Assembly (NCBI GenBank): GCA_017534835.1
Contig: JAFXVT010000011.1
Span: 124,001 to 188,000 of the forward strand
Source of the DNA: Ruminococcus sp.
GTDB taxonomy: Bacteria > Bacillota > Clostridia > Oscillospirales > Ruminococcaceae
Direction of reading: 5' to 3'
Length of the DNA stretch: 64,000 nucleotides
Below, one piece after another: positions 33,878 through 43,680 of this stretch; within the stretch, counting starts at the first letter, position 1; each line of letters opens with the position of its first letter. The notes below the pieces were generated by a model, which saw only the letters and a list, made by a program, of their open reading frames with translations, was not told the origin of the DNA and made no database searches. The position numbers and the translations under genes were made by a program.

Positions 33878-35229
33878 TGGAAAATCAAGTTCTTATCCCC
33901 GAGAACGACCTTCCACATAACACAGCCGCGGAGCAGTCCGTCATCGGCTCGATCCTTGCCGACCCGACGGTAGCTCCGCTCGTTATCGAAAAGGTCAAGG
34001 CAGATTACTTCTTCACTGAGCAGCACAAGGCTCTGTTCGGCATTATAGTGCGTATGTTCACGACAGGTATGCCTATCGACATCGTAACAGTGCTCAACGA
34101 AGCCGAAAAAATGCACATTTTCGAATCCCCTGCCGACGGAAGGCGCTATCTCGCCGAGATAGCAGATACCCTCCCGACAACAGAGAACGTCGAAAGCTAC
34201 TGCAAGATAGTTGCTGACAAGTACCTGATAAGAAGTCTCGGATACAGTGCTCGTTCAATTCTCGAAGAGATCCACAGCGGCGAACAGGATGCAACGCTCC
34301 TTCTCGACTCCGCTGAGCAGAAGATATACGACATAAGACGCGGACGCGATACAAAGGGACTTTCCAAGCTCGGTGACGCTGTTCTCGAAGCATATGACAG
34401 GCTCGGCAAGATAACCGGCGAGAACAAGGAGCTCTTCGTCGGTGCAAAGACCGGCTATTCTATGCTCGATTCGATAACCTCGGGTCTGAACAAGTCGGAC
34501 CTCATCATCATCGCTGCCCGTCCCGGTATGGGTAAGACCTCGTTCGCAATGAATATCGCAACGAATGTCGCACGCAGACCAAATGCAAAGGACGTCGTCG
34601 TTTTCAACCTCGAAATGTCGCGTGAGCAGCTCGCAACACGTCTGCTTTCGACCGAAGCACTCGTTGAATCGAGCTCTCTCAGAAACGGACGCATCAAGAG
34701 CGACGAATGGGCAAGACTCGCACAGAGCGCAGCTTTCCTCAGCACGTTCCCGATGTACATCGACGATACCGCAAGTATGACAGTCCAGCAGATGAAGGCA
34801 AAGCTCAGACGTGTGGAAAATCTCGGGCTCGTCATCATCGACTACCTCCAGCTTATGGAATCAACATCGCGCTCTGACAACCGAGTTGTCATCATTTCCG
34901 AAATGACCCGTCAGCTCAAGGTTATGGCGAAGGAGCTGAATGTACCGGTGATACTGCTCTCACAGCTCTCACGTGCAGTCGAGAGCCGTACCGACAAGCG
35001 CCCGATGCTCTCAGACCTGCGTGAATCCGGGTCTATAGAGCAGGACGCTGATATTGTTCTGTTCCTTTACAACGAATCATATTATGCAAAAGAAAAGGCA
35101 AAGCAGAGCATCGCCGAGTGTATCGTAGCGAAAAACCGTCACGGCGAAACAGGCACAGTACAGCTCGTCTGGGACGGTCAGTTCACACGGTTCTCAAATA
35201 TGGATATGTCTGCTCCGCCAGAGGGTTGA
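33877..35229 (+). CDS. dnaB: replicative DNA helicase
   Basis: A 450-residue hexameric helicase. The N-terminal DnaG-interaction domain (PHNTAAEQSVIGSILAD) is followed by a RecA-type motor with Walker A ARPGMGKTSFA, Walker B LVIIDYLQLM, LSQLSRAVESR and DLRESGSIEQDADI. Start codon overlaps rplI; stop is one base before tilS. Confidence 0.97.
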   Translation: MENQVLIPENDLPHNTAAEQSVIGSILADPTVAPLVIEKVKADYFFTEQHKALFGIIVRMFTTGMPIDIVTVLNEAEKMHIFESPADGRRYLAEIADTLPTTENVESYCKIVADKYLIRSLGYSARSILEEIHSGEQDATLLLDSAEQKIYDIRRGRDTKGLSKLGDAVLEAYDRLGKITGENKELFVGAKTGYSMLDSITSGLNKSDLIIIAARPGMGKTSFAMNIATNVARRPNAKDVVVFNLEMSREQLATRLLSTEALVESSSLRNGRIKSDEWARLAQSAAFLSTFPMYIDDTASMTVQQMKAKLRRVENLGLVIIDYLQLMESTSRSDNRVVIISEMTRQLKVMAKELNVPVILLSQLSRAVESRTDKRPMLSDLRESGSIEQDADIVLFLYNESYYAKEKAKQSIAECIVAKNRHGETGTVQLVWDGQFTRFSNMDMSAPPEG

Positions 35230-35230
35230 T

Positions 35231-36568
35231 ATGTTAGATAAGATAGAAGATCTTGCAAAAAAGTATGATATGTTCATACCCGGTGACAGCGTTGTCTGCG
35301 GTCTCTCAGGAGGTGCAGACAGCGTTTGTCTTTTACTGAGCCTTTCTGCACTGAGTGAAAAGCTCGGGATAAAGGTTGAAGCTCTGCACGTTAATCACTG
35401 CCTGCGAGGAAGTGAGAGCGACCGCGATGAAGAATTCTGCCGTTTACTCTGTGCGAGGCTCGCAGTGCCGTTTACAGCAGTTTCCTGCGATGTCAGCGGA
35501 TACGCGAGAGAGCACTCGCTCTCGACCGAAATAGCCGCACGTGAGCTCAGATACAGTATTTTCCGCGAACACACAGACGAAAAAAAGCTCGCGACAGCAC
35601 ACAACGCAGATGACAACATCGAGACCGTTATCCTCAACCTTGTGCGAGGTACGGCACTGAAGGGACTCGCCGGCATACCGCCTGTGCGAGGAAATATCGT
35701 GCGTCCCCTGCTCTCGGTCAGCCGCGCTGAGATAGAGGCATTTCTCACCGAGCGGGGTCAGGATTTCGTGACTGACAGCACCAATCTCACCGACGATTAC
35801 ACGCGCAATAAAATACGCCACCGTATAATACCGCTGATGAAAGAGCTCAATACCTCGCTGACTGCAACATCTGTAAGCTCTATCGACGGTCTGCGCGACG
35901 AGAACTCCTATATCGAAGCTCAGACTGATATTGCAGAAGCGAAGTGTCTTTCAGGAGATACTCTCACCGGGCTTTCCGGATACGATACCGTCATTCGTTG
36001 CCGCTGTATTTCGCGGCTTCTCGTCAGGAACGGACTTCCGGTCTCGCACGAGCGCATCAGAGAATGCGAGGATCTCCTCATAAACGGCGGTAAGCTCAAC
36101 ATTTCCGGCGATATTTACTTTGTTTCGGACGGAAGCTCTGCAAGTCTGCGCTATATACCTGACGAAGCTGCTCCCGAGCTTCTTTCAGCTCCGCTGAATA
36201 TCGGTGAAAACTCGATTTTCAGCGGAATAAAGGTCGTATGTGAGCTGATCGATAAAAATGTGATGACTCCCGGTACAGATGTTAACAAAAAATTAACATT
36301 TTACGTGTTAGATTATGATAAAATAAAAGGTGGAGCTGTACTCAGAAACAGACGCAACGGTGACAGGATACAGCTTCGCGGACGAGATTTCCGTTCGTCT
36401 GTGAAAAAGCTCATAAACGCAAAAATCGCCCCTGAGGACAGAGGCACGCTCCACTTCATCGAGGACGATGAGGGTACGATATTCGCCGAAAAACTCGGCA
36501 TCGCACAGCGTGTCGCCCCAGACAGGGATACCAAAAATCTGCTGACGATAACCATTGTCAGAGACTAA
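35231..36568 (+). CDS. tilS: tRNA(Ile)-lysidine synthase
   Basis: A 445-residue ATP-dependent enzyme that makes lysidine at C34 of tRNA-Ile(CAU), allowing it to read AUA. PP-loop SGGADSVCLLLSL near residue 25, followed by LHVNHCLRGSESDRDEEFC and TAHNADDNIETVILNL. The C-terminal TilS domain (VLRNRRNGDRIQLRG and KKLINAKIAPEDR) is present. The next gene's start lies just beyond, as in the usual tilS-(hpt)-ftsH order, but hpt is absent here. Confidence 0.96.
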   Translation: MLDKIEDLAKKYDMFIPGDSVVCGLSGGADSVCLLLSLSALSEKLGIKVEALHVNHCLRGSESDRDEEFCRLLCARLAVPFTAVSCDVSGYAREHSLSTEIAARELRYSIFREHTDEKKLATAHNADDNIETVILNLVRGTALKGLAGIPPVRGNIVRPLLSVSRAEIEAFLTERGQDFVTDSTNLTDDYTRNKIRHRIIPLMKELNTSLTATSVSSIDGLRDENSYIEAQTDIAEAKCLSGDTLTGLSGYDTVIRCRCISRLLVRNGLPVSHERIRECEDLLINGGKLNISGDIYFVSDGSSASLRYIPDEAAPELLSAPLNIGENSIFSGIKVVCELIDKNVMTPGTDVNKKLTFYVLDYDKIKGGAVLRNRRNGDRIQLRGRDFRSSVKKLINAKIAPEDRGTLHFIEDDEGTIFAEKLGIAQRVAPDRDTKNLLTITIVRD

Positions 36569-36587
36569 CCGGATAGGAGTGGATCAA

Positions 36588-38486
36588 TTGACACCAAGAA
36601 AAAATAGAGGCATTCTCACTTACCTTTTCATTATTCTCGTTGCGATATTCTGCATATACTTCATAACATCGAAGTTCTCAGAGTCCGCCGAGCACGTCGA
36701 CTACACCTCGATAATCAAATACTTCGACGAGTATAAGGTCTCGTACTATGAGCTTGACCTCGGGACCGGAGAGCTGACGTACTCCCTCGAAGGCGAGGAC
36801 GCAAAGCACAAGTACAACGTCCCCAATGTCGACATCTTCCTTTTGGACACCAAGGAATACAGACAGAAATATAACGAGCTGCACAAGGACGCTCCGCTCG
36901 AGCAGGATTACATCAAGATCACTGACAGAACATGGCTGTATTCGCTCATTCCTGTTGTTCTCACTGTCATTCTCGGTATCGCTATCCTCTACTTCCTTAT
37001 GAAGCAGAGCAGCGGCGGCGGGAAATACACCTCATTCGGAAAGGCTAATCTCAAAGCTCAGGCAGATACCCGAACGGCTACGTTTGACGATGTTGCCGGT
37101 GCAGACGAGGAAAAGCAGGAGCTTGAGGAGATAGTCGACTTCCTCAAGCACCCAAACAAATATGCAAGCATCGGTGCGAAAGTACCGAAGGGCGTACTGC
37201 TCCTCGGACCTCCCGGTACCGGTAAAACTCTCCTTGCAAGAGCAGTTGCCGGCGAGGTAGGCTGCCCGTTCTTCCCTATCTCAGGTTCGGATTTCGTGGA
37301 AATGTTCGTCGGCGTCGGAGCTTCACGTGTACGTGACCTCTTCGAGCAGGCAAAGAAGCACGCTCCTTCGATAATCTTTATCGACGAGATAGATGCTGTC
37401 GGACGTCACAGAGGCGCAGGTCTCGGCGGCGGTCATGACGAGCGAGAGCAGACCCTTAACCAGCTTCTCGTTGAAATGGACGGCTTTACAGGAAATGAGA
37501 GCGTTATCGTTATCGCAGCTACAAACCGCCGTGATATACTCGACCCAGCACTCCTCCGTCCCGGCAGATTCGACAGACAGATAGTTGTCGGATACCCAGA
37601 TGTAAAGGGCAGAGAGGACATACTCAAAGTTCACGCCAAGAACAAGCCGCTCGCTCCCGATGTTGACCTCAAGGTCATAGCTCAGACGACTCAGGGCTTC
37701 ACAGGCGCTGACCTCGAAAACCTCCTCAATGAAGCTGCCCTCCTCGCTGCGCGCAACAACAGGAAGGCTGTCACTGAAAAGGACATCGAGGAAGCCACTA
37801 TGAAGGTCATAGCAGGTCCGGAGAAGAAGTCGCGAATCGTTACCGAACACGACAAGAAGGTAACTGCTTACCACGAAGCCGGTCACGCTGTCGCAGCATA
37901 CAACCTTCCCACGCAGGATAAGGTCCATCAGGTCACTATCATCCAGCGCGGAATGGCTGCCGGTCTCACTGTCACACGTCCTGACAACGATGATATGCAC
38001 GTTTCACGCAATCAGATGCGCGAGAACATCGTGATGCTCCTCGGCGGACGAGTTGCGGAGGAGATCTTCCTCGACGACATCTGCACAGGTGCTTCCAATG
38101 ACATCGAGCGCGCTACCAAGATAGCTCGCAATATGGTCACAAGATACGGTTTCTCCGAGAAGATAGGCACTGTCGTTTACGGCTCTGACAGCGAAGAGGT
38201 ATTCCTCGGCAAGGACTACGGTCATACGAAGAATTACAGCGAGGCTGTCGCAGCTGAGATAGACGAGGAAGTAAAGTCCATCATCGAAAAGGCATATGCC
38301 GACTGCCGCACGATAATCAAGGCAAATTCGGATAAAATGCACCTTCTTGCGAAGTATCTGCTCAAGCACGAGAAGATAGACGGCGAGGATTTTGAGAAGC
38401 TTATGAGAGGCGAGATAACTGAGCTCGATCTCATTGATGCACCCGAAACAGGCAGCGGCGACAGTTTCTCAATCAATAAAGAATAA
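36588..38486 (+). CDS. ftsH: ATP-dependent zinc metalloprotease FtsH
   Basis: A 632-residue membrane AAA+ protease. Two N-terminal helices flank a small extracytoplasmic domain (about 35-115); then Walker [14 protein letters not shown], Walker [24 protein letters not shown], and the zinc site [12 protein letters not shown]. It degrades membrane and regulatory proteins. The start chosen is TTG at 36588 ([10 protein letters not shown]), 8 bases after AGGAG; two in-frame alternatives upstream lack a usable site. Last gene of the run. Confidence 0.95.
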   Translation: MTPRKNRGILTYLFIILVAIFCIYFITSKFSESAEHVDYTSIIKYFDEYKVSYYELDLGTGELTYSLEGEDAKHKYNVPNVDIFLLDTKEYRQKYNELHKDAPLEQDYIKITDRTWLYSLIPVVLTVILGIAILYFLMKQSSGGGKYTSFGKANLKAQADTRTATFDDVAGADEEKQELEEIVDFLKHPNKYASIGAKVPKGVLLLGPPGTGKTLLARAVAGEVGCPFFPISGSDFVEMFVGVGASRVRDLFEQAKKHAPSIIFIDEIDAVGRHRGAGLGGGHDEREQTLNQLLVEMDGFTGNESVIVIAATNRRDILDPALLRPGRFDRQIVVGYPDVKGREDILKVHAKNKPLAPDVDLKVIAQTTQGFTGADLENLLNEAALLAARNNRKAVTEKDIEEATMKVIAGPEKKSRIVTEHDKKVTAYHEAGHAVAAYNLPTQDKVHQVTIIQRGMAAGLTVTRPDNDDMHVSRNQMRENIVMLLGGRVAEEIFLDDICTGASNDIERATKIARNMVTRYGFSEKIGTVVYGSDSEEVFLGKDYGHTKNYSEAVAAEIDEEVKSIIEKAYADCRTIIKANSDKMHLLAKYLLKHEKIDGEDFEKLMRGEITELDLIDAPETGSGDSFSINKE

Positions 38487-38491
38487 TACCA

Positions 38492-38530
38492 AAAGCACCC
38501 GAAGATGGTTTATCTTAGGGTGCTTTTTCT
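38492..38530 (+). terminator. terminator after ftsH, shared with the K+ channel gene
   Basis: AAAGCACCC (38493-38501) pairs with GGGTGCTTT (38519-38527), with an inner AGAT/ATCT pair, followed by TTC. On the minus strand the stem is followed by TTTTGG. Confidence 0.82.
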
Positions 38531-38537
38531 TAGCCTG

Positions 38538-39506
38538 TTACTTTTTCATTTTATCTGAGCTGACAAAGAGAATGTCATTCTCTGTCACCTCTACCTTATC
38601 CGTTGCGATGACTGTAAGTCCATTGCGCAGCAGGAGAAATACCTGCATCCCGTATTCCTCCTGAATCTCAGCGATAGTGCGTCCGAGGAGCTCGCTGTCC
38701 TTGTTAACAAGCACCTCCCCTACTTCCCTTATGTCGTGGAGCTTCATATCCGAATGCGCACGCTTTGTGTACTGCTCAACGAATCCGGCGCTTATGATAC
38801 CTGTAGGTATAGCGACAACTCCGACGCCGAAAAATGCAATGCATATCGCCATCAGCTTTCCGATCACCGTCACCGGATAGATGTCTCCGTAGCCTACTGT
38901 CAGAAGAGTCGACATACTCCACCATATCCCGGAAAATGCATTCCGGAAGACCTCGGGCTGAGCATCGTGCTCGGCGCTGTACATTCCGAGCGACGAAGCA
39001 AACATCAGCACTATTATTATGAAAACTGATGACATTATCTGATTCCGCTTCTCATAGAGCACAGTTGTGATGATATTGAATGAATCGTAGACTGCATTTA
39101 TCCGGAAAAGGTGGAATATCCGCCCCACACGGAGCATTCTGAACGCTACGAAGCCCGATAGATAGAAGAACGGCAGTATCGTGCAGAGGTCTATGATACC
39201 GTCAAATGAGACAAGGAACCGAAGTCTCGCCTTTATAGGAGAAAGTGTGGGATACAGCAGATCAGCTGTCCAGATCCTCAATATGTATTCGGCACAGAAC
39301 AGAATCATCGTAACTGCCTCTATGATGTCGAGCAGCAGCATTATCGGCTCGAACTGGCTGAATGTCTGCATAAACATCGTAATGATATTGATAATTATTA
39401 TCCCCGAAAGACACCAGTCAAAAAGCAGACTCGGTGTATCACTGCGCTGACCTATCTGAATAATATCGAATGTCCTTTTCTTCACACGCAGATAGGAGTT
39501 GCTCAT
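38538..39506 (-). CDS. voltage-gated-type potassium channel
   Basis: A 322-residue channel with six helices: S1-S4-like segments (an Arg-bearing FRMLRVGRIFHLFRI is the S4 candidate), a pore loop with selectivity filter LLTVGYGDIYPVT, and a C-terminal TrkA_C-type domain (about 255-322). It resembles bacterial Kv-like channels. The start MSNSYLRVKKRTFD at 39506 overlaps the stop of the YolD gene by ATGA; upstream ATGs lie inside that gene. Confidence 0.9.
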   Translation of the reverse strand: MSNSYLRVKKRTFDIIQIGQRSDTPSLLFDWCLSGIIIINIITMFMQTFSQFEPIMLLLDIIEAVTMILFCAEYILRIWTADLLYPTLSPIKARLRFLVSFDGIIDLCTILPFFYLSGFVAFRMLRVGRIFHLFRINAVYDSFNIITTVLYEKRNQIMSSVFIIIVLMFASSLGMYSAEHDAQPEVFRNAFSGIWWSMSTLLTVGYGDIYPVTVIGKLMAICIAFFGVGVVAIPTGIISAGFVEQYTKRAHSDMKLHDIREVGEVLVNKDSELLGRTIAEIQEEYGMQVFLLLRNGLTVIATDKVEVTENDILFVSSDKMKK

Positions 39507-39931
39507 TTGAATATCAGCCCCTTCACGCGAATGTCCCATATATCCTGCACAGGGATGACAGTTCCGTCTGTAAGTACAATACTGCTTTCATGCTCGAGAA
39601 ACTGCTTGAATCTGCCGGATACGACAACATACGTACCGCCTGTCTTGAGCTCGTCCTCAACGAAATATATCGCCTTTACTTCGGGACGCTCTTCTGCATA
39701 ATCCACGAGATAACGAATGTTGGCGTCTATTTTCATCTCACGCTCTTCATCGGGTACGAGCCTCTTATCGGTCTGACGGGCAGTTTCGTCGAGGTCGTCA
39801 TCGAATCCGACAAGAGCCTCAAACGAAGCAAACTGCTCTGCTCTCATATCGGCAGATATATGCTCATACTTTTTTGAAACGTGGTGAGGCATATTGATTA
39901 TATCGTCGTATTTATGGTTGTATTCAAACAT
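39503..39931 (-). CDS. YolD-like protein
   Basis: A 142-residue protein with the YolD-like hallmark MPHHVSKKYEHISADMRAEQ at residues 14-33 and a small beta-rich C-terminal domain (TYVVVSGRFKQFLEHESSIV). YolD-like genes of Firmicutes often sit next to a Y-family polymerase (UvrX); here the coupled neighbour is a K+ channel. The start MFEYNHKYDD follows AAAGGAG by 7 bases. Confidence 0.75.
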   Translation of the reverse strand: MFEYNHKYDDIINMPHHVSKKYEHISADMRAEQFASFEALVGFDDDLDETARQTDKRLVPDEEREMKIDANIRYLVDYAEERPEVKAIYFVEDELKTGGTYVVVSGRFKQFLEHESSIVLTDGTVIPVQDIWDIRVKGLIFK

Positions 39932-39948
39932 CTGGCAGCTCCTTTCAC

Positions 39949-39988
39949 AAAAACTAAACGGACGGACAGCTTTCTGCCGTCCGTCCGC
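39949..39988 (-). terminator. terminator of the acidic zinc-ribbon protein gene
   Basis: On the minus strand GGACGGAC (39986-39979) pairs with GTCCGTCC (39967-39960), followed by GTTTAGTTTTTG. It separates the zinc-ribbon gene from yolD. Confidence 0.75.
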
Positions 39989-40005
39989 CATTGAACTGTA
40001 TTGAC

Positions 40006-40482
40006 TTATTTCTTTTCCTCATCAGCAGGCTTTTCTTCGCCTTCCTCAAAGTCCTCAATAGTGAGGTCGTCAACATCAAATTCGAGGAGCTCATTGCAGT
40101 TGGGGCAATTGATCGAGCCCTCTTCGAGCATACCCTCATCTACGAGGATAGTATCGCCGCAGGTAGGACATGTTACCTCATAAAGCTCATCGTCGTCCTC
40201 GTCGAAATCGAAATCATCGTCGTCATCATCGTCGAAGCACTCATCGCACTCGCCGCATCCGTCATCGTAGAAGTCGTCCTCTACCTGACCGAGATCCTCA
40301 TCAAGGATGTCGCAGAGCTCTGTGAGCTCGTCCACCTGTGACTGGAGATCCTCAACATAGAGCACCAGCTCAGACATGACCTCAGTCATCTGAGTGAGAG
40401 CCTTGCCCTCCTTGGTAGTGGTGTCGATGTCAAGACCGTCGATAAGTCCCTGTAAATATGACATTTTCTCTGTAAGCTTCAT
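40006..40482 (-). CDS. CD1247-type acidic protein with a zinc ribbon
   Basis: A 158-residue, very acidic protein. Residues 1-70 match the CD1247 N-terminal domain (MSYLQGLIDGLDIDTTTKEG, then a coiled-coil-like helix). A run of Asp/Glu (about 71-100) contains CGECDEC, and residues about 104-128 form a zinc ribbon, CPTCGDTIL and CPNCNELL. Function unknown; the domain is common in Clostridia. It follows efp by about 40 bases and may be cotranscribed. Confidence 0.7.
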   Translation of the reverse strand: MKLTEKMSYLQGLIDGLDIDTTTKEGKALTQMTEVMSELVLYVEDLQSQVDELTELCDILDEDLGQVEDDFYDDGCGECDECFDDDDDDDFDFDEDDDELYEVTCPTCGDTILVDEGMLEEGSINCPNCNELLEFDVDDLTIEDFEEGEEKPADEEKK

Positions 40483-40521
40483 AACAGCTCCTCCTTCCGT
40501 ATACAGAAATGATAGTTTAGA

Positions 40522-41079
40522 TTATGCGCGTGACATATACTCGCCTGTACGAGTGTCGACCTGGATCTTCTCGCCCTCGTTGATGAAGAGCGGGACCTTG
40601 ATCTCTGCGCCTGTCTCAAGAGTAGCAGGCTTTGTAGCATTTGTAGCAGTATCGCCCTTGAATCCGGGGTCTGTCTGTGTTACAACGAGCTCTACGAAGT
40701 TGGGGGGCTCAACACCGAAAACAGTGCCCTTGTAGGAGAGGATCTTGCAGATCATCTCTTCCTTGACGAACTTGAAGCTGTCGCCGAGGATAGACTTGCT
40801 GATCGGAACCTGCTCGTATGTCTCCATATCCATAAAGTAGTAGAGATCGCCGTCATTGTAGCTGTACTGCATATCCTTTCTCTCAACGAAAGCAGTGGGG
40901 AACTTGGCTGTGGGGTTGAAGGAAGTTTCAACAACAGAGCCGGTGATAACGTTCTTATACTTTGTTCTTACGAAAGCAGCGCCCTTACCGGGTTTTACGT
41001 GCTGGAACTCGATAACCTGAACTACCTGTCCGTCGAGCTCGAAAGTGACGCCGTTTCTGAAATCGCCTGCTGAAATCAT
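40522..41079 (-). CDS. efp: elongation factor P
   Basis: A 185-residue EF-P that rescues ribosomes stalled at polyproline. Three OB-like domains, with the loop [17 protein letters not shown] carrying the lysine that reaches the peptidyl-transferase centre. No modification enzyme is nearby. The start [10 protein letters not shown] follows GGAGG. It has its own promoter downstream of pepQ. Confidence 0.97.
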   Translation of the reverse strand: MISAGDFRNGVTFELDGQVVQVIEFQHVKPGKGAAFVRTKYKNVITGSVVETSFNPTAKFPTAFVERKDMQYSYNDGDLYYFMDMETYEQVPISKSILGDSFKFVKEEMICKILSYKGTVFGVEPPNFVELVVTQTDPGFKGDTATNATKPATLETGAEIKVPLFINEGEKIQVDTRTGEYMSRA

Positions 41080-41119
41080 TATAAATACCTCCGTATTTTT
41101 CAATATAATTATATGTAAT

Positions 41120-41148
41120 ATTTTACCACATTTCCGGACTTTTTGCAA
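41120..41148 (-). promoter_or_regulatory. promoter of efp
   Basis: TTGCAA (41148-41143), 17-base spacer, TAAAAT (41125-41120). Confidence 0.72.
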
Positions 41149-41165
41149 TACCTAAAGTGATATTA

Positions 41166-42232
41166 TTATAAAGATATTATATTTTTCGCACTTTTTGTCA
41201 GGTTTATGCAGCCATTTTCAGTTAAAATGACAAAATCCTCTATCCTTACGCCGAATCTGCCGGCTATGTAGATGCCCGGCTCGACCGTAACAACTGCGCC
41301 CTCATTGAGCGGAAGCATATTATTCGGCGAAGCATTCGGGCGTTCGTGTATCTCGAGACCAACGCCGTGCCCGAGCGAATGACCGAAGCAGCTGTCGTAT
41401 CCGGCATCGCTGATGATGCTTCTTGCTATCTCGTCAAGCTCGTGACCGGTCATACCGGCGTGAGCAGCGTTGATAGCGGCTGTCTGCGCCTCAAGCACGA
41501 TATTGTACACCTTTCGCATCTCCTCGTCGGCTCGCCGACGCATATGGTGCGTGTCATATCGCTGTGATAGCCTTTGTATACCGCACCGTAGTCCATAAGC
41601 ACGAACTCGCCGTTTTTTACAGGCTTATCTGAAGGGACGCCGTGCGGCATAGAAGTATTCTCTCCGGAGAGTGCGATCGTTTCAAAAGAAAGGTCCTCAG
41701 CGCCGTACTCAAACATAAGGCGGTTCAGCTCGAGAGCTATCTGCCGCTCGGTAACTCCCTCGTGAATGAAGCTCAGAATGTCTTCAAATGCCCTTTCAGC
41801 TATCGCCTGAGCCTTCTTTATGCAGTCAAGCTCATATTCGTCCTTGACGCTTCTGAGTGCATTTATCTCATTGCTGAGCACATCAGTGTCAATGACCTCA
41901 ACGTCCTTGAGCTGAGCGCGGAGAGTGTGCAGGCGGCTGACAGTGAGCGTCTGAGATTCGACAGCAATATTCGCTGCACCGTGCTTGCGAATGAGCTCAT
42001 TCAGCTGAGAGTACAGCTTTTTCTGCTCTATGACCTCGGCAGCTGTTACAGTTGCCCTCGCCTTCTCGATATAGCGGAAATCAATGATGAGGTATGCCTT
42101 GTCACGGAAAGCGATGACAGTGCCGTCCGAAGACTTCATACCAGTAAAATAACGCCTGTTGATGTCAGACGTTATCAGTACACAGTCAATGCTCTCGGGG
42201 AGCTGACTGAAAAGCTTTTCAAATTTTGTCAT
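41166..42232 (-). pseudogene. pepQ: Xaa-Pro peptidase split by a frameshift
   Basis: An M24 aminopeptidase P/prolidase of normal combined length (about 355 residues) read in two frames. The N-terminal frame runs from 42232 through DYGAVYKGYHSDMTRTICVGEPT and then goes out of frame to a stop at 41450. The C-terminal frame resumes at EEMRKVYNIVLEAQ and ends at 41166. The break is near 41524-41533, where one missing base in GAGCCGACGAGGAG restores VGEPTEEMRKVY. All metal ligands survive: both Asp, [15 protein letters not shown] and RIED. This suggests a very recent mutation or a base-calling error. Position aroQ-pepQ-efp is typical. Confidence 0.88.
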
Positions 42233-42241
42233 ATCTACTCC

Positions 42242-42673
42242 TTAAAGCTCTGCCATTGCCTGAACAGCGAGGTAATAGCTCAGGAAGCCGAGACCGCATA
42301 TGCTGCCCTTGCAGACCGGTGCTATAACGGAATTCGCCCGGAACTCCTCACGAGCATCTATATTGCTGATATGCACCTCGATAACAGGTATCTTTATCGC
42401 AGCGATAGCGTCCCTGATAGCATAGCTGTAGTGTGTATAAGCTCCGGCATTGATGATAACGCCGTCAAAAGCAGTCCTTGCAGCGTGGAGCTTGTCGATG
42501 ATAGCGCCTTCGTGATTGGACTGGAAGATCTCGCATTCAAGCCCCTGTTCCTTTGCTCTGTCGATGATATTGCTGTTGAGCGTGTCGATTCCGGTACTTC
42601 CGTAAACTCCCGGCTCACGTTCGCCGAGAAGATTGAGATTCGGACCATGTATAACAAGGATCTTTTTTATCAT
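42242..42673 (-). CDS. aroQ: type II 3-dehydroquinate dehydratase
   Basis: A 143-residue enzyme of the shikimate pathway (dehydroquinate to dehydroshikimate). Recognised by ILVIHGPNLNLLGEREPGVYG, NHEGAIID, INAGAYTHYSYAIRDAI (catalytic Tyr/His region) and EVHISNIDAREEFR. The start MIKKILVIHG follows AGGAG. Immediately after yqeG and before pepQ. Confidence 0.96.
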   Translation of the reverse strand: MIKKILVIHGPNLNLLGEREPGVYGSTGIDTLNSNIIDRAKEQGLECEIFQSNHEGAIIDKLHAARTAFDGVIINAGAYTHYSYAIRDAIAAIKIPVIEVHISNIDAREEFRANSVIAPVCKGSICGLGFLSYYLAVQAMAEL

Positions 42674-42674
42674 A

Positions 42675-43223
42675 TCAGTTCTCCTTATATGTAATTGCAT
42701 TCAGCTGGCGGTGCTCCAACGGCTTTGAAGGATCGCTGCCGTATATCCTCTTTGGTATGAACGGAGCTTCTATCGCCTTTCTTATCTTCAGCAGAGTCTT
42801 GTTGCCCCTGCCGATCGGCAGAGTATAGAGCATTTTTATCTTGAACAGATTGGCTCCGAGAACGTCTGTGAACACCTGATCACCGACAGCTGCGAGAGCG
42901 CGCTTGGGAAGACCGAGGCGCATCGCTGCGAGCCTGTAACCCTTCTGAAAGGGCTTCTTGCTCTCTCTGACATAGTCTATGCCTACGAGGTCGGCAAACA
43001 GCTTTACACGCAGGGCAAAGTTATTTGAAACGATGACCATACGGATCCCACACTCCTTCATCATCTCTATCCATTCGATGACGCCTTCTGCCGGAAGCGG
43101 GTCATTATGGTCGGCGAGCGTATTGTCGATGTCGAGAATGAGTCCGCGGATACCGAGCTGAGAGAGTATCTCAGGTGAAATATCTGTCACTGTTCTGAAT
43201 GCAGCCGTGATACTGAAAAGCAT
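42675..43223 (-). CDS. YqeG-family HAD phosphatase
   Basis: A 182-residue HAD IIIA phosphatase. Motif I LDIDNTLADHND, motif II VIVSNN, Lys in KKPFQKGYRLA and motif III VGDQVFTDVLGAN are all present. YqeG homologues are widespread in Firmicutes; the substrate is uncertain. GGGAGG lies upstream and aroQ follows after one base. Confidence 0.9.
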   Translation of the reverse strand: MLFSITAAFRTVTDISPEILSQLGIRGLILDIDNTLADHNDPLPAEGVIEWIEMMKECGIRMVIVSNNFALRVKLFADLVGIDYVRESKKPFQKGYRLAAMRLGLPKRALAAVGDQVFTDVLGANLFKIKMLYTLPIGRGNKTLLKIRKAIEAPFIPKRIYGSDPSKPLEHRQLNAITYKEN

Positions 43224-43316
43224 AAAAGCCTCCCTTCATATTATATAGTACATACATCGCAGACCGTGTCGAAAACGGTCACCTGCCGAATGCTTCCGGA
43301 AATATTATTCCTGTAA

Positions 43317-43346
43317 ATGAAAAAGCGGACTACAAGCCCGCTTTTA
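43317..43346 (-). terminator. terminator of rpsU
   Basis: AAAAGCGG (43345-43338 on the minus strand) pairs with CCGCTTTT (43328-43321), followed by TCATTT; lies 24 bases past the rpsU stop. Confidence 0.7.
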
Positions 43347-43369
43347 TCAACAATTTTGCTTAGCAAGGA

Positions 43370-43543
43370 TCAATACTTGCGCTTGCGAGCAGCCTCGGAT
43401 TTCTTCTTACGCTTAACCGAAGGCTTTTCGTAGTGCTCTCTCTTGCGAACCTCAGCAATAACGCCGTCCTTAGCACAAGCTCTCTTGAACTTCTTGAGAG
43501 CGTTATCTAAAGACTCGTTCTTAGCTACGTGAACTTCTGCCAC
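43370..43543 (-). CDS. rpsU: 30S ribosomal protein bS21
   Basis: A 57-residue basic protein: [20 protein letters not shown], then [21 protein letters not shown] and a Lys/Arg-rich end. The start is GTG at 43543, placed by GGGAGGG 8 bases upstream and by the normal S21 length; the longer frame upstream belongs to the leader. Single-gene unit with promoter and terminator. Confidence 0.94.
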   Translation of the reverse strand: MAEVHVAKNESLDNALKKFKRACAKDGVIAEVRKREHYEKPSVKRKKKSEAARKRKY

Positions 43544-43549
43544 TATCTT

Positions 43550-43680
43550 TTCCCTCCCTTGTTCAGAGGTTTTGCCGCAGGGCACCCTGTGGCTTATATA
43601 CTAATCACTCTTTCGAGTGTCAGTCGACTGTACCTCAATAAACACAGCAGATTATAAAATCTATATACGAATATAATATT
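43550..43680 (-). promoter_or_regulatory. 5' leader of rpsU
   Basis: About 130 transcribed bases before rpsU with small stems, CACTC-GAAA-GAGTG (near 43605-43620) and CAGGG-TG-CCCTG (near 43582). No known class recognised; it could hold translational control. Confidence 0.3.

Noticed and set aside
34115-34135. tRNA-like TTCGAATCC sequence
   Set aside because: It lies inside the dnaB reading frame with no acceptor stem or anticodon arm around it; no tRNA gene was seen in the window.
41166-41543. Programmed frameshift in pepQ
   Set aside because: No slippery heptamer or downstream structure is evident at the break; a plain one-base loss explains it.
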